Origin: Lachnospiraceae bacterium
GTDB taxonomy: Bacteria > Bacillota > Clostridia > Lachnospirales > Lachnospiraceae
Assembly (NCBI GenBank): GCA_017543445.1
Contig: JAFYGB010000078.1
Span: 1 to 64,000 of the forward strand
DNA: 64,000 nt
Direction of reading: 5' to 3'
Part shown: positions 16,634-25,091 of the stretch, in pieces
Position numbering within the stretch: position 1 is the first letter of the stretch
Layout: every line of letters begins with the position of its first letter
Made by a program: the position numbers and the translations under genes
The notes under the pieces: model-generated
Seen by the model: only the letters and a program-made list of their open reading frames with translations
The model's database searches: none
What the model was told of the DNA's origin: nothing

Positions 16634-17048
16634 AGCAAGTAATCGAGCGAGGCTTTTTCGGAAAAAAGCAATCGTTATATTTTTGATTATTTTAGCGGTA
16701 GTCGGAGTGACTGTGCTCTCTATTGTCAAGATAAATAGTGTGAAGCCGAAGTACTCGTTTGATGATGTGTTGTACCAGTACTTTTTTACTCTCAATCATT
16801 ATGATTACAATACAGATAACTGTAAGATACATTCAGTAGATGCATATGCGATACCAGACGACAAAACGACATGGAGAACGCTTTATTTTGTTCGATCAAA
16901 ATACACGTTGTATATTGATATACTTGAAGAGTGGAATGAAATTGATAAAATCTACTATGGTGATAACGGGCATTTGGAAAACTTCTTCTGCCTGAACTGG
17001 ACGCAAGAAGAATTAGAGCCTTTTGAAGAGGAGTATGAGCTCTTCTAA
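16605..17048 (+). CDS. Small bitopic membrane protein, cassette copy 2 (truncated by stop)
   Basis: A 147-residue paralogue with a basic N-terminus, membrane helix (about 22-43) and the shared block YGDNGHLENFFCLNW. The frame stops at TAA (17046-17048), but in-frame translation beyond it to 17138 gives KAVKDGEHVSLTKEEISQWIERIERD, clearly homologous to the C-termini of copies 1 and 3. The codon in that place is CAA in copy 1 and AAT in copy 3, so a nonsense mutation explains the loss of about 30 residues. It may still work without the tail, or be decaying. The start lies within the secreted-protein remnant. Confidence 0.7.
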   Translation: MSESGSLMSRASNRARLFRKKAIVIFLIILAVVGVTVLSIVKINSVKPKYSFDDVLYQYFFTLNHYDYNTDNCKIHSVDAYAIPDDKTTWRTLYFVRSKYTLYIDILEEWNEIDKIYYGDNGHLENFFCLNWTQEELEPFEEEYELF

Positions 17049-17141
17049 AAGGCGGTAAAGGATGGAGAACATGTTTCGTTGACTAAAGAAGAGATTTCGC
17101 AATGGATCGAGCGCATTGAACGTGATGTGGAAAGGTGACAT

Positions 17142-17249
17142 CAATTCGAATTCATGATGGATCCGTGGAGTTACTCTTCGTATAATCAAGATTACCTGAT
17201 ATTAAAGGGAGTAAAGTGGTATGTCGGGAAGTGGACATTCGACAAATAA
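17142..17249 (+). pseudogene. 3' remnant of the secreted-protein gene, copy 3
   Basis: The frame reads MMDPWSYSSYNQDYLILKG followed by VKWYVGKWTFDK-stop, matching ADPWEYHSFIPGRDYLKG and EQWYVGTWTFE-stop of the intact gene. About 33 codons remain and nothing recognisable lies further upstream. The third membrane-protein gene starts inside it at 17221. Confidence 0.8.
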
Positions 17250-17742
17250 TAAAACAGGTGTTTTTTTGCGAAGAGGTCTCTTTATATTCTTGATTATCTT
17301 TTTTATTCTGACAGGGCTGTTCGCTTGGATTTCATTTTCTAAAGGAAAGGAAGATAATAAAATATCCTTTAGCGCAATAGAAGCACAGTATTTTGCCATG
17401 TTTAACTATGTTTACCCAGATCCCAAGAGTTATGAGTTTCAATCCCTTGAGGCGTATGCCATAGAGGATGAGAACACACCTTGGCGAGTTTATTATTTTG
17501 TTCATGAACGTTATAAGGGGTGGGTAGAGATCGATAATGAGTGGGCTGAATATGATGTTGTATATTATGGTGATAATGGGCATCTCGAGAATTTCTTTTG
17601 TGTAAATGAGCCTCAGGCTTTTCTCGAGTTTTATAGAGAGCCTATGGAGCGATATAATAAGGCTGTCAAAGAAGGCGTAAAGAAGACCTACTCGCTTGCA
17701 GAGATACAAGAGATGATCGATAAGTACAAACCGGAGGATTAG
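17221..17742 (+). CDS. Small bitopic membrane protein, cassette copy 3
   Basis: The 173-residue paralogue starts MSGSGHSTNNK within the copy-3 remnant, has a basic stretch, one membrane helix (about 18-37) and an outward domain with YGDNGHLENFFCVNEPQ and the full C-terminal block NKAVKEGVKKTYSLAEIQEMIDKYKPED. It is closest to copy 1 in the C-terminus and to copy 2 in the YGDNGHLENFFC block. GC is low. A terminator follows. Function unknown; see the cassette description. Confidence 0.75.
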   Translation: MSGSGHSTNNKTGVFLRRGLFIFLIIFFILTGLFAWISFSKGKEDNKISFSAIEAQYFAMFNYVYPDPKSYEFQSLEAYAIEDENTPWRVYYFVHERYKGWVEIDNEWAEYDVVYYGDNGHLENFFCVNEPQAFLEFYREPMERYNKAVKEGVKKTYSLAEIQEMIDKYKPED

Positions 17743-17804
17743 TATTCCTGTGCATATCTATGCCAGGCAAAATGTATTGTAGATTTGATTTTCAGAAGGC
17801 AAGA

Positions 17805-17841
17805 ATGCTTTCACCGCCGACCTGGTGGTGAAAGCGTTTTT
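17805..17841 (+). terminator. Terminator after the cassette array
   Basis: GCTTTCACC and GGTGAAAGC (17807-17815 and 17827-17835) close a long hairpin followed by GTTTTTA. It separates the cassette genes from the ABC transporter operon, 24 bp before its start. Confidence 0.75.
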
Positions 17842-17864
17842 ACAACTCGAGGGAGACAGCTAAA

Positions 17865-20141
17865 ATGAATGAGGAGCATTTAATTGAACTGAAGGATCTG
17901 GGAAAGATCTACACGCAAGAGGAAACCTCGGCGGTTGGTTTGCGTGGGATCAATGCATCATTTGATCTCGGTGAATTTGTTGTCTTAACAGGTGAATCCG
18001 GGGCCGGTAAAACCACATTGCTGAATGTGATCGGTGGAATGGATACCTTCGAAGAAGGCTCCTTCTGTTTTTGCGGGAAAAAACTGTCAAACTACACAGA
18101 GAAGGAAAGAGATGAATACAGGAGCCAAAACGTATCATTTATCTTTCAGGATTACTATATCATTGACAGTTTTTCAGTCCGAGATAACGTGATGCTCGCA
18201 TTATCCGGGGAAAAGGATAAACAAAGGATCCGGCGCGACTGCAATGAGATATTGCGTCGAGTGGGCCTGCTGGGCGTTGCAGAGAAAAAGGCGGGAAAAC
18301 TTTCCGGAGGGCAGAAACAACGCATCGCCATAGCCAGAGCATTGATCGAGAAAAAGAAGATCATTTTGGCTGATGAACCTACTGCACATTTGGATGAAGA
18401 GACAGCAGGGGAGATATTGGCTTTATTAAAAGAGGCTGCACAAAACAGCCTGGTTATCGTTTCCACTCATGATCCTGCGGCGTTTTCTGATTTCGTGACT
18501 CGAAGTATTCGATTGGATCAGGGCACAATTGTTGAAGACGTGATGTTATCGGAAGAAAACGATTCCGAACAAAACAGTGGTGTGTCAAATAGTGACGACA
18601 ATTCACCTCGTTCGGAAACAAAAAAAGAGGACATGCCCCATGTACTGAGATCCGGAAGTCGTCTGGGCGGAAAGATGCTGGCGGCGAAACCGAAATATGG
18701 AGTGTTGCTATTTTGTATTTTTTTGGCGGTCGGGCTTTTTGTTTTTCTTTTTACAGGTGCAGCTTTGATGGTCCTTCAAAAAGGAATGCCGCACGATAAT
18801 AAAATGTTCAGAGGCGGGGACTGCCGGCTCATACTCACCAGACACGATGGCGGGGCGATATCATCTGCAGAAGTGGAAAGGATCAGCGCTTTGGTGGATG
18901 CTGAGCGAGTCCTGCACTGTGATATTTTGGTTGATTCCGGAGACCAGACCCGATGGTTTGATTTTATAAGTAAGCCGGGTATAACTGATACGGGGGCGCC
19001 GTACCAAGTCGTTGAACAATATGATATCGGGAAGCCGGATATTGGAAGATATCCGGAAGATATTACCGAGTGCTTTCTGTATATTCCATATGCATTAAAA
19101 GATTATTATGGTTCGGACAGACTGTTGCGTCGATCTGAGAGAATGAACGGCGTTGATTACAAGATCGTAGGAATCAAGTATTATGTTGAAAATGACGTAC
19201 AGGGGAAAATGCTTCTCGCCCCGGAAGGATATGAACTTTGCGCTCTCATGGCTTATATCGGTGATAAGTTGTATTGTGACTATGAGGTCAAAACCGGGGA
19301 GAAAACTGCGAACAGGGTATCGGAAAGAAAAGTACAGTACGACTTTGAAGTCGATCCTTCAAAGGTCTTTATTCGAAATGACGATTATGAGAGTATCAAA
19401 ACCTATAAAGATCAGATTACAGAATTGATTTTTTACAAAAAGTCAGGCGATGATAAGTCAGGAATTAAAGAGAATGTTTGGAAGGGCATTCAAGAGGGAG
19501 ATGTTGTTTGGAATGGTGAGGAGACCTCGTTATATGAGTATGGAACGGTGTTGGTAAATCCGCTGTTATTCGCAGAGGTTTTTAAGGAGTACACCGCCGA
19601 AAATTATCGACAGTGCTCGTTGTTCTTTTCAACAGACTCGGATGCGAAGAAAGCGGCAAAGATACTTAATAACGGGGATTACTTTATCGCGTCCGGTGAT
19701 GATGACTTTAACGCATTTTCCGAAGAGTATACACGAAGCAGCTTTGAGTTTTTGCTGGGTATTTTGGCGGCTATTATTCTGGCGCTTGTGATCATGGGCC
19801 TGACCATTCATATGTCGGTATCCCGAATTATGCAATCCTTGAGACATGATACAATCGTAATGAGGGCTGTCGGAGTGGACAGAAGAGCTGTCAGTACGGC
19901 AATATATGTTCACATATTGCCCTCATTTTTACTGGCAATGATAATAGTAGGCGGGCTAATAGCGCTTATATACCGGGTGCCGTTTTTTAATCGTCATTTG
20001 TTGTGGCTTAGAGGATACCATTATATAGTTTTGACAGTGCTCCTGGCTGTGGTATTATTCAGAACAGTCGGACGTATTCGGAAGAAGTACATGGAAGTGT
20101 CTGTCAAAAAAGCACTCGACGGAAGAGAGAAACAAGCATGA
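17865..20141 (+). CDS. MacB-like ABC transporter, ATPase-permease fusion 1
   Basis: The 758-residue protein begins with an ATP-binding domain (1-225): Walker A GESGAGKTT, signature LSGGQKQR, Walker B ILADEPTAHLD, switch His in STHD. A linker and one membrane helix (about 276-300) lead to an external domain of about 320 residues, then three C-terminal helices of FtsX type. This is the MacB/LolE layout, which works by mechanotransmission on substrates outside the membrane and in Firmicutes often serves antimicrobial-peptide resistance or peptide export. The next gene encodes a second such subunit, starting in the 4-base overlap ATGA. No two-component system is adjacent. Substrate unknown. Confidence 0.88.
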   Translation: MNEEHLIELKDLGKIYTQEETSAVGLRGINASFDLGEFVVLTGESGAGKTTLLNVIGGMDTFEEGSFCFCGKKLSNYTEKERDEYRSQNVSFIFQDYYIIDSFSVRDNVMLALSGEKDKQRIRRDCNEILRRVGLLGVAEKKAGKLSGGQKQRIAIARALIEKKKIILADEPTAHLDEETAGEILALLKEAAQNSLVIVSTHDPAAFSDFVTRSIRLDQGTIVEDVMLSEENDSEQNSGVSNSDDNSPRSETKKEDMPHVLRSGSRLGGKMLAAKPKYGVLLFCIFLAVGLFVFLFTGAALMVLQKGMPHDNKMFRGGDCRLILTRHDGGAISSAEVERISALVDAERVLHCDILVDSGDQTRWFDFISKPGITDTGAPYQVVEQYDIGKPDIGRYPEDITECFLYIPYALKDYYGSDRLLRRSERMNGVDYKIVGIKYYVENDVQGKMLLAPEGYELCALMAYIGDKLYCDYEVKTGEKTANRVSERKVQYDFEVDPSKVFIRNDDYESIKTYKDQITELIFYKKSGDDKSGIKENVWKGIQEGDVVWNGEETSLYEYGTVLVNPLLFAEVFKEYTAENYRQCSLFFSTDSDAKKAAKILNNGDYFIASGDDDFNAFSEEYTRSSFEFLLGILAAIILALVIMGLTIHMSVSRIMQSLRHDTIVMRAVGVDRRAVSTAIYVHILPSFLLAMIIVGGLIALIYRVPFFNRHLLWLRGYHYIVLTVLLAVVLFRTVGRIRKKYMEVSVKKALDGREKQA

Positions 20142-22762
20142 TCAGATTGGTTAATGTCAGCAAAACATACAATTCCGGGAAGAAGGATGAACTTGAGGTA
20201 CTGAAAAATGTAAACGTCACATTTCCGGATAACGGTATAATCGCACTTTGTGGAAGAAGCGGTAGTGGAAAGACGACGCTTTTGAATATGATCGGCGGAC
20301 TGCTTCATTCAGACAATGGGGAGATTGCTTTTGACGAGGATAGCGTTGATAAAGGAGAGCCGGAGGACAGGATCCAGCATATCGGATACGTTTTTCAAAA
20401 CTACTGCCTGAACGAGGACCGGACCGTTTTCGAAAACGTGGCGGATGCTCTGCGAATCAGCGGTATGACCGATGAAAAGTGCATCAATGAATGCGTCAAC
20501 AAGTCATTGATGAGCGTGAAAATGGACGCCTTTGCCGGACGTTACCCCGGCAGCCTTTCGGGCGGTCAACAACAACGTGTGGCTGTTGCCAGAGCAATCG
20601 TAAAGAAACCGAAAGTCATTCTGGCGGATGAACCTACCGGGAACTTAGATGAGAACAATAAAAATGCAGTCATGAAACTCCTGAGGCAGATCAGCCGGGA
20701 ATGTCTGATTATTCTGGTTACGCATAGTATAGATTTAGTTGAGCAGTATTGTGATGGTGTCATCTACGTTAAGGATGGTTTGATTTCCGATCTGGAAATG
20801 ATTACCCCAACTTGCCTGGAAGCAAAGCGACCGGAAATAGATCTTTTTGAAAAAGCTGAGGAGGGAGCGGAACTTTCCGGGCTGCCCGATAAGATCGAGA
20901 CGGGAAAACAGGGTAGGGTTTATACGTTTAGAAATGCTGTATCTAGAGGCTGGAATACAGTATACGGAAAGCGGGCAAAAAACAAAACTCTGCGCAGGTT
21001 ATTATTGATCCTGGGAATAGCTTTTGTGCTGGTTGCTGCCTTTTTGGGAAATCGTGTTCGAAAATTGATCGAACCTGAGCCATATCAGGATCACATGTTT
21101 ATTGGCTACATTTCAAACGAAAAGATGGCAAACGAACTGGAACAGGCCGTGATAGATGAAAAAAACGGGATTGATGGATACCTGTACAGTGATTATGTCG
21201 ATTTCGGATTTAATAGCCTTCAGTTAAAACTAAGTGAGTTTGAGAGCTCATTAGTTCAAGATCAGGATCGATCCCCTTATTATGGAATGCTTATTGGATA
21301 TACAGTGCCCTTGCGTTTTCTGGAACAGATCGTCGATGTTAACGCAGAGAAGAAAAGTATTTCCGAGAAAGAAGTAGTGATCACGGTTGGCCTGGCGAAC
21401 CAACTGATCAAAAAGAAAGCATTTTCCTATTTGACTAAACCGGAAGATTTGATAGGGATGACTATTTCCTCTGGATCGGATTATAGAATTGCAGGTGTAT
21501 TAAAATCGGATGAAGCAGCGATAGCGGTAAATGATATCGTATATGACCGAATGAGATACAGCGGCCAGTTCCTTGAAACCAATTTCTGCGTTGCAGATCA
21601 GGGGGTGAACACCGGTGAAGTGGTGATCGTTAAAAACCGAAAAGATGAGGATGATTCGGAATCTTTGCCTGAGAAGGTTTGCATTAACGGAGTAGAATTG
21701 AAAGTCGCTGAGATACGGGATGTATATTTTCCGTACGAGAAGTGGTTGACAGACATAAAAAAAGAAACGAAAAATACAATGGAGGAATCTGCCTGGGACG
21801 ACCAAGTTCTACGGTTTAAGTACTATGCCTATTATCTGGCAGAATATGAAGAATATCTGAAGTATTGCCGTGACAATCGAGAGAGTGTATTTTATGACAG
21901 ATGCATGGAAGAGGCGCTCAACGGGAATAGAGATATGTTGTTATGGCTTGCAACCGAAACGATTGGAGAGCGCGATTATTACTATGCGGCAAAATACTAT
22001 GAGGAGCACGCGGATTTTCCGAATACGTCCATAATGGATCAAGTCAGATACGAATATGAATACCCTTTTGTGGAACTGGATATGGCGGTTGATGGCGCAT
22101 TGTCGGATCGTGAGAATACGATATCGTATTATCTGTCGCCCTCAGATTTCACTAAATGCGCTGCTTCTTTCGGAAAGACCGATGGCTATGGGCTTAAGAC
22201 GGTCAATAAACCCCGAGCGTATGTTTATTTGCATTCAACGGACTTACGGGCCACGGAGGATTTTGCTCGCGATTTCTTCGTTGAATTTGACAGAAGTGGT
22301 TTCACATATTTGAGTCCGATCGCTGAGGCAAAAAAGGAAAGAGCACGATTGCTTAAAGAAGAGGCGTTTACCCTGTTCTTTTTGGGAGTATTGGTACTGA
22401 CTGTGATTTTTGTGATCTATTTGTGTGTCGGCACCAGTCGCTTGAAGTATGGAAAGGAGTATGCCGTATATCGCTGTATAGGTGTTTCCAAAAGAAATAT
22501 TAAGTTTGGCTTTTCCGTAGAAATGACAACGGTGCTTTTGTCCACGCTGGGGCTGGGACTTTTGTTGACGACAGGAGTTCTGCGGCTGTTGATGAACAGC
22601 AGATACGCAACGATCTTCGAGAAAGAGATGTATTTTCCGGTGCTCTTTGGCGTGATCGGTTTATTATTCTTCGTTCTGGTCTGCCTGGTAATAAGTATAA
22701 CGTCCATGACATTATTACTTCGAAAAGAACCAGGAGAATTGTTAATCAGCGAGGAAGTGTAA
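20138..22762 (+). CDS. MacB-like ABC transporter, ATPase-permease fusion 2
   Basis: The 874-residue partner has the same plan: ATP-binding domain (1-225; Walker A GRSGSGKTT, signature LSGGQQQR, Walker B ILADEPTGNLD, THS switch), membrane helix near 285-305, a long external domain of about 440 residues and three C-terminal helices with FtsX features (YRCIGVSKRNIKFGFSVE). It overlaps the upstream stop by 4 bp, so the two are co-translated and probably form a heterodimer. Both ATP sites look intact. Codon use is AT-leaning like the cassette genes before it. Possible roles are export or surface control of peptides or lipoproteins. Confidence 0.88.
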   Translation: MIRLVNVSKTYNSGKKDELEVLKNVNVTFPDNGIIALCGRSGSGKTTLLNMIGGLLHSDNGEIAFDEDSVDKGEPEDRIQHIGYVFQNYCLNEDRTVFENVADALRISGMTDEKCINECVNKSLMSVKMDAFAGRYPGSLSGGQQQRVAVARAIVKKPKVILADEPTGNLDENNKNAVMKLLRQISRECLIILVTHSIDLVEQYCDGVIYVKDGLISDLEMITPTCLEAKRPEIDLFEKAEEGAELSGLPDKIETGKQGRVYTFRNAVSRGWNTVYGKRAKNKTLRRLLLILGIAFVLVAAFLGNRVRKLIEPEPYQDHMFIGYISNEKMANELEQAVIDEKNGIDGYLYSDYVDFGFNSLQLKLSEFESSLVQDQDRSPYYGMLIGYTVPLRFLEQIVDVNAEKKSISEKEVVITVGLANQLIKKKAFSYLTKPEDLIGMTISSGSDYRIAGVLKSDEAAIAVNDIVYDRMRYSGQFLETNFCVADQGVNTGEVVIVKNRKDEDDSESLPEKVCINGVELKVAEIRDVYFPYEKWLTDIKKETKNTMEESAWDDQVLRFKYYAYYLAEYEEYLKYCRDNRESVFYDRCMEEALNGNRDMLLWLATETIGERDYYYAAKYYEEHADFPNTSIMDQVRYEYEYPFVELDMAVDGALSDRENTISYYLSPSDFTKCAASFGKTDGYGLKTVNKPRAYVYLHSTDLRATEDFARDFFVEFDRSGFTYLSPIAEAKKERARLLKEEAFTLFFLGVLVLTVIFVIYLCVGTSRLKYGKEYAVYRCIGVSKRNIKFGFSVEMTTVLLSTLGLGLLLTTGVLRLLMNSRYATIFEKEMYFPVLFGVIGLLFFVLVCLVISITSMTLLLRKEPGELLISEEV

Positions 22763-22838
22763 AAAATGCAGACGCGTAGCCAGCAATGAGGGGTAGAATA
22801 AGATTTCAATACATTTTTCCGTAACAATTACATTGTGG

Positions 22839-22880
22839 CAAGCAGGGCGTGTAGATGGTCACATCTTACACGCGTGCTTG
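22839..22880 (+). terminator. Hairpin after the MacB-like operon
   Basis: CAAGCA...TGCTTG encloses CGTGTA-ATG paired with CAT-TTACACG. The stem is long but the following sequence has no proper T run, so it is a weak terminator or an RNA 3' end structure. Confidence 0.5.
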
Positions 22881-22950
22881 TTGGGCTTCGTCCAAACTTT
22901 ACCAAATCATCGCGGAGCGATGGCTGATACTTGAGGAAACATGAGGAAGT

Positions 22951-23742
22951 ATGAAAAAGAGAATTGGATTATTGATTGCTTTGGCTATGGTATTATGCCT
23001 GGCAGGCTGCAAGGATAAATCTAAAACAAACCGTTCCGATATGGATGCGTTGAGATCGGCCGAGATCGGCTCGTATATTTTCTTTGGCGAGTATGAGCAG
23101 GATAACGACGAGTCTACCGGCAAGGAAGCGATCGAATGGCTGGTTCTGGATAAACAGGAAGATAAGATGCTGGTGATCAGCCGGTATGGGCTGGATTGTC
23201 AGCCGTATAACACCGAGGATGCACCGGTCACTTGGGAGACTTGCTCCTTACGTGGCTGGTTGAATGGAGAATTCTTTGAAACCGCATTTATTTCCGAGGA
23301 GAAGAATGTGATCCATCCTTCTGTGGTTGTTTCAGATGCTAATCCGAAGTATGCTTCACCTGCGGGTAACGATACCATGGATAGAGTGTTTCTGCTGAGT
23401 ATTTACGAAGCCGACCGATATTTCGCGGATGCTACATCCAGAACTTGCTTCGGTACACCATATTGTTTCGCACAGGGAGCATATAAAGACGACGACTATG
23501 GCACGTGCTGGTGGTGGCTGCGGTCGCCTGGATTCGTTTCCAGTAAGGCTGCAAATGCCGGTACCAACGGTTACATCCAATACCTTGGTAGCTCTGTCGT
23601 CAACAAACATAGCGCCGTCCGGCCCGCATTGTGGATTGACCTATCAAACGGAGAAAAACCGAATACGGAACCTATCGCGGCGGCAAACAGTACACCGGCT
23701 GCAAAAAAGGAAAGTTGCATTGACAGTTATGACATGGCTTGA
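22951..23742 (+). CDS. DUF6273-type lipoprotein
   Basis: The 263-residue product has a lipoprotein signal (LCLAGC, Cys20). The domain that follows shows the conserved pattern of DUF6273: FFGEYEQ, IEWLVLD, tWETCSLRGWLNGEFFETAF, VFLLS, WWWLRSPG, and VRPALWIDL near the end. The family is common on Clostridia surfaces and has a C-type-lectin-like look; its function is not established. A Thr/Ala/Pro linker and short tail end the protein. The gene follows GAGGAAG and lies 20 bp before the acetyltransferase start. It is probably anchored to the outer face of the membrane. Confidence 0.8.
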   Translation: MKKRIGLLIALAMVLCLAGCKDKSKTNRSDMDALRSAEIGSYIFFGEYEQDNDESTGKEAIEWLVLDKQEDKMLVISRYGLDCQPYNTEDAPVTWETCSLRGWLNGEFFETAFISEEKNVIHPSVVVSDANPKYASPAGNDTMDRVFLLSIYEADRYFADATSRTCFGTPYCFAQGAYKDDDYGTCWWWLRSPGFVSSKAANAGTNGYIQYLGSSVVNKHSAVRPALWIDLSNGEKPNTEPIAAANSTPAAKKESCIDSYDMA

Positions 23743-23762
23743 AATTGCGAGCGAGGAAACTT

Positions 23763-24359
23763 ATGAGAATAGAGACGGAAAGGCTGTTTCTCCGACTGCT
23801 TCGGGAAGAAGATGCCGAGGCCCTGTACAGGATCAAGACCGATCCGAAGGTGATGGAGTTTTGCCCGGACTTTCTGGATGTTGAAGCAGGGCGCGACGAT
23901 ATGAAAAACTATATTTGGGCTTTTCAAAAGATCGAGGAAGCCGGGGATATTGATACGTGGCGGTGCTATGCGATCGAAAGCAAAGAAACCGGCGTGGTTA
24001 TGGGGGTTATTACTTTTTGCAAACAGAACATGCTCCATGAGTACGACATGGGGTGGATGATGATCGGCGAATATACCGGGAAGGGATATGCGTCTGAGGC
24101 CGCAGAGGCATTTGCCGAATATTTCTGCAGTACATATGGGGTCGATTATCTGACGACCGTCATGGATGTGGACAATCCGGCTTCCCGCAGAACGGCGGAG
24201 AAGAGCGGGTTTAAGCTTTTTGAGAAGAGAACGGTCTATGATTATCACTATAAACGGTATGCGGATGACTATTTCTATTTCCGCAGATATTGGTCCGGAT
24301 GTACCTTAAAGGATCGGTATTACGGGGACGCACCGTATTATGGGCGATCGACATCGTAG
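23763..24359 (+). CDS. GNAT-family N-acetyltransferase
   Basis: The ATG at 23763, preceded by GAGGAAAC, is preferred to a TTG eight codons earlier. The 198-residue protein begins MRIETERLFLRLLREEDAEALY, the usual RimJ/RimL-like opening. It has the acetyl-CoA loop region GWMMIGEYTGKGYASEA (about residues 98-114) and the later VMDVDNPASRRTAEKSGF segment of this subfamily. It would transfer acetyl groups from acetyl-CoA to a protein N-terminus or small molecule; the acceptor cannot be predicted. Adjacent to the lipoprotein gene without clear functional link. Confidence 0.88.
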   Translation: MRIETERLFLRLLREEDAEALYRIKTDPKVMEFCPDFLDVEAGRDDMKNYIWAFQKIEEAGDIDTWRCYAIESKETGVVMGVITFCKQNMLHEYDMGWMMIGEYTGKGYASEAAEAFAEYFCSTYGVDYLTTVMDVDNPASRRTAEKSGFKLFEKRTVYDYHYKRYADDYFYFRRYWSGCTLKDRYYGDAPYYGRSTS

Positions 24360-24375
24360 AACGTATCGCGGTATG

Positions 24376-24407
24376 TTGTACGAGTATCCTTGAATAGGAT
24401 ATATAAT
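24376..24407 (+). promoter_or_regulatory. Predicted promoter of the cyclase-glpK pair
   Basis: -10 TATAAT (24402-24407) with TTGTAC (24376-24381) 20 bp upstream; the same region contains TATCCT-TGAAT-AGGATA, an inverted repeat between the elements. A small hairpin GTCTGC-TTAG-GCAGAC follows near 24437-24452. Confidence 0.45.
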
Positions 24408-24463
24408 AGGATTTGAAGATGACAATGCAATAATACAGTCTGCTTAGGCAGACGGATCGGGGG

Positions 24464-25090
24464 ATGAATATGAAGATCTATGATATTTCACAGGAAGTGT
24501 TTTCGTGCGTGGTGTTCCCGGGCGATCCGAAGCCGGAGGGCGAGCAGGTGATGTCGATTCGAAAGGGCGATGTATGCAACCTGACGAAGCTCACCATGTG
24601 TGCGCATAACGGGACACATGTGGATGCACCGTACCATTTTTTGGAGGAAGGAAAGAAGGTTGACGAGATGGAACTGAAGCGTCTGATCGGCTATGCTTAT
24701 GTGGCAGATCATAATGGCGTTGTAACGGCGGAGGATGCAAAGCAGATCGTGGAGCGGGCATGGACAGCGGCCGAACTGAGTAAACGGGCCGATTGTGACG
24801 CCTATCGCCGCATCCTGATCAAGGGGGCCGACACGGTGGTGACTGAAGAGGCTGCCGTTGCCTTTCGGGATCGGAAGATCTACCTGATCGGAAATGAATC
24901 CCAGACCGTAGGCCCCATGGAGGCGCCGAAGCAGGTGCACCTGACCTTACTCGGGGCAGAAGTGGTGTTGCTCGAGGGGATCCGCCTCGAAGCGGTGCCT
25001 GAGGGCATCTACATCCTGCATGCGGCACCAATCAACTTAGGTGGGTGCGATGGAGCCCCTTGTAGGGCGACGCTGATATCGGAGGAGTGA
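24464..25090 (+). CDS. Cyclase-family metal-dependent hydrolase (kynurenine formamidase-like)
   Basis: The 208-residue protein has the family metal site HNGTHVDAPYHF (about residues 45-56), where the His and Asp residues bind the metal, plus IGNESQTVGP and the C-terminal APINLGGCDGAPCRATLI. This is the cyclase family (PF04199), which includes KynB arylformamidase and other amidases or lactonases. With no tryptophan-catabolic genes nearby, the true substrate is unknown. The gene ends one base before the ATG of glpK, so the two share a transcript. The start follows GGGG-rich sequence. Confidence 0.85.
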   Translation: MNMKIYDISQEVFSCVVFPGDPKPEGEQVMSIRKGDVCNLTKLTMCAHNGTHVDAPYHFLEEGKKVDEMELKRLIGYAYVADHNGVVTAEDAKQIVERAWTAAELSKRADCDAYRRILIKGADTVVTEEAAVAFRDRKIYLIGNESQTVGPMEAPKQVHLTLLGAEVVLLEGIRLEAVPEGIYILHAAPINLGGCDGAPCRATLISEE

Positions 25091-25091
25091 T

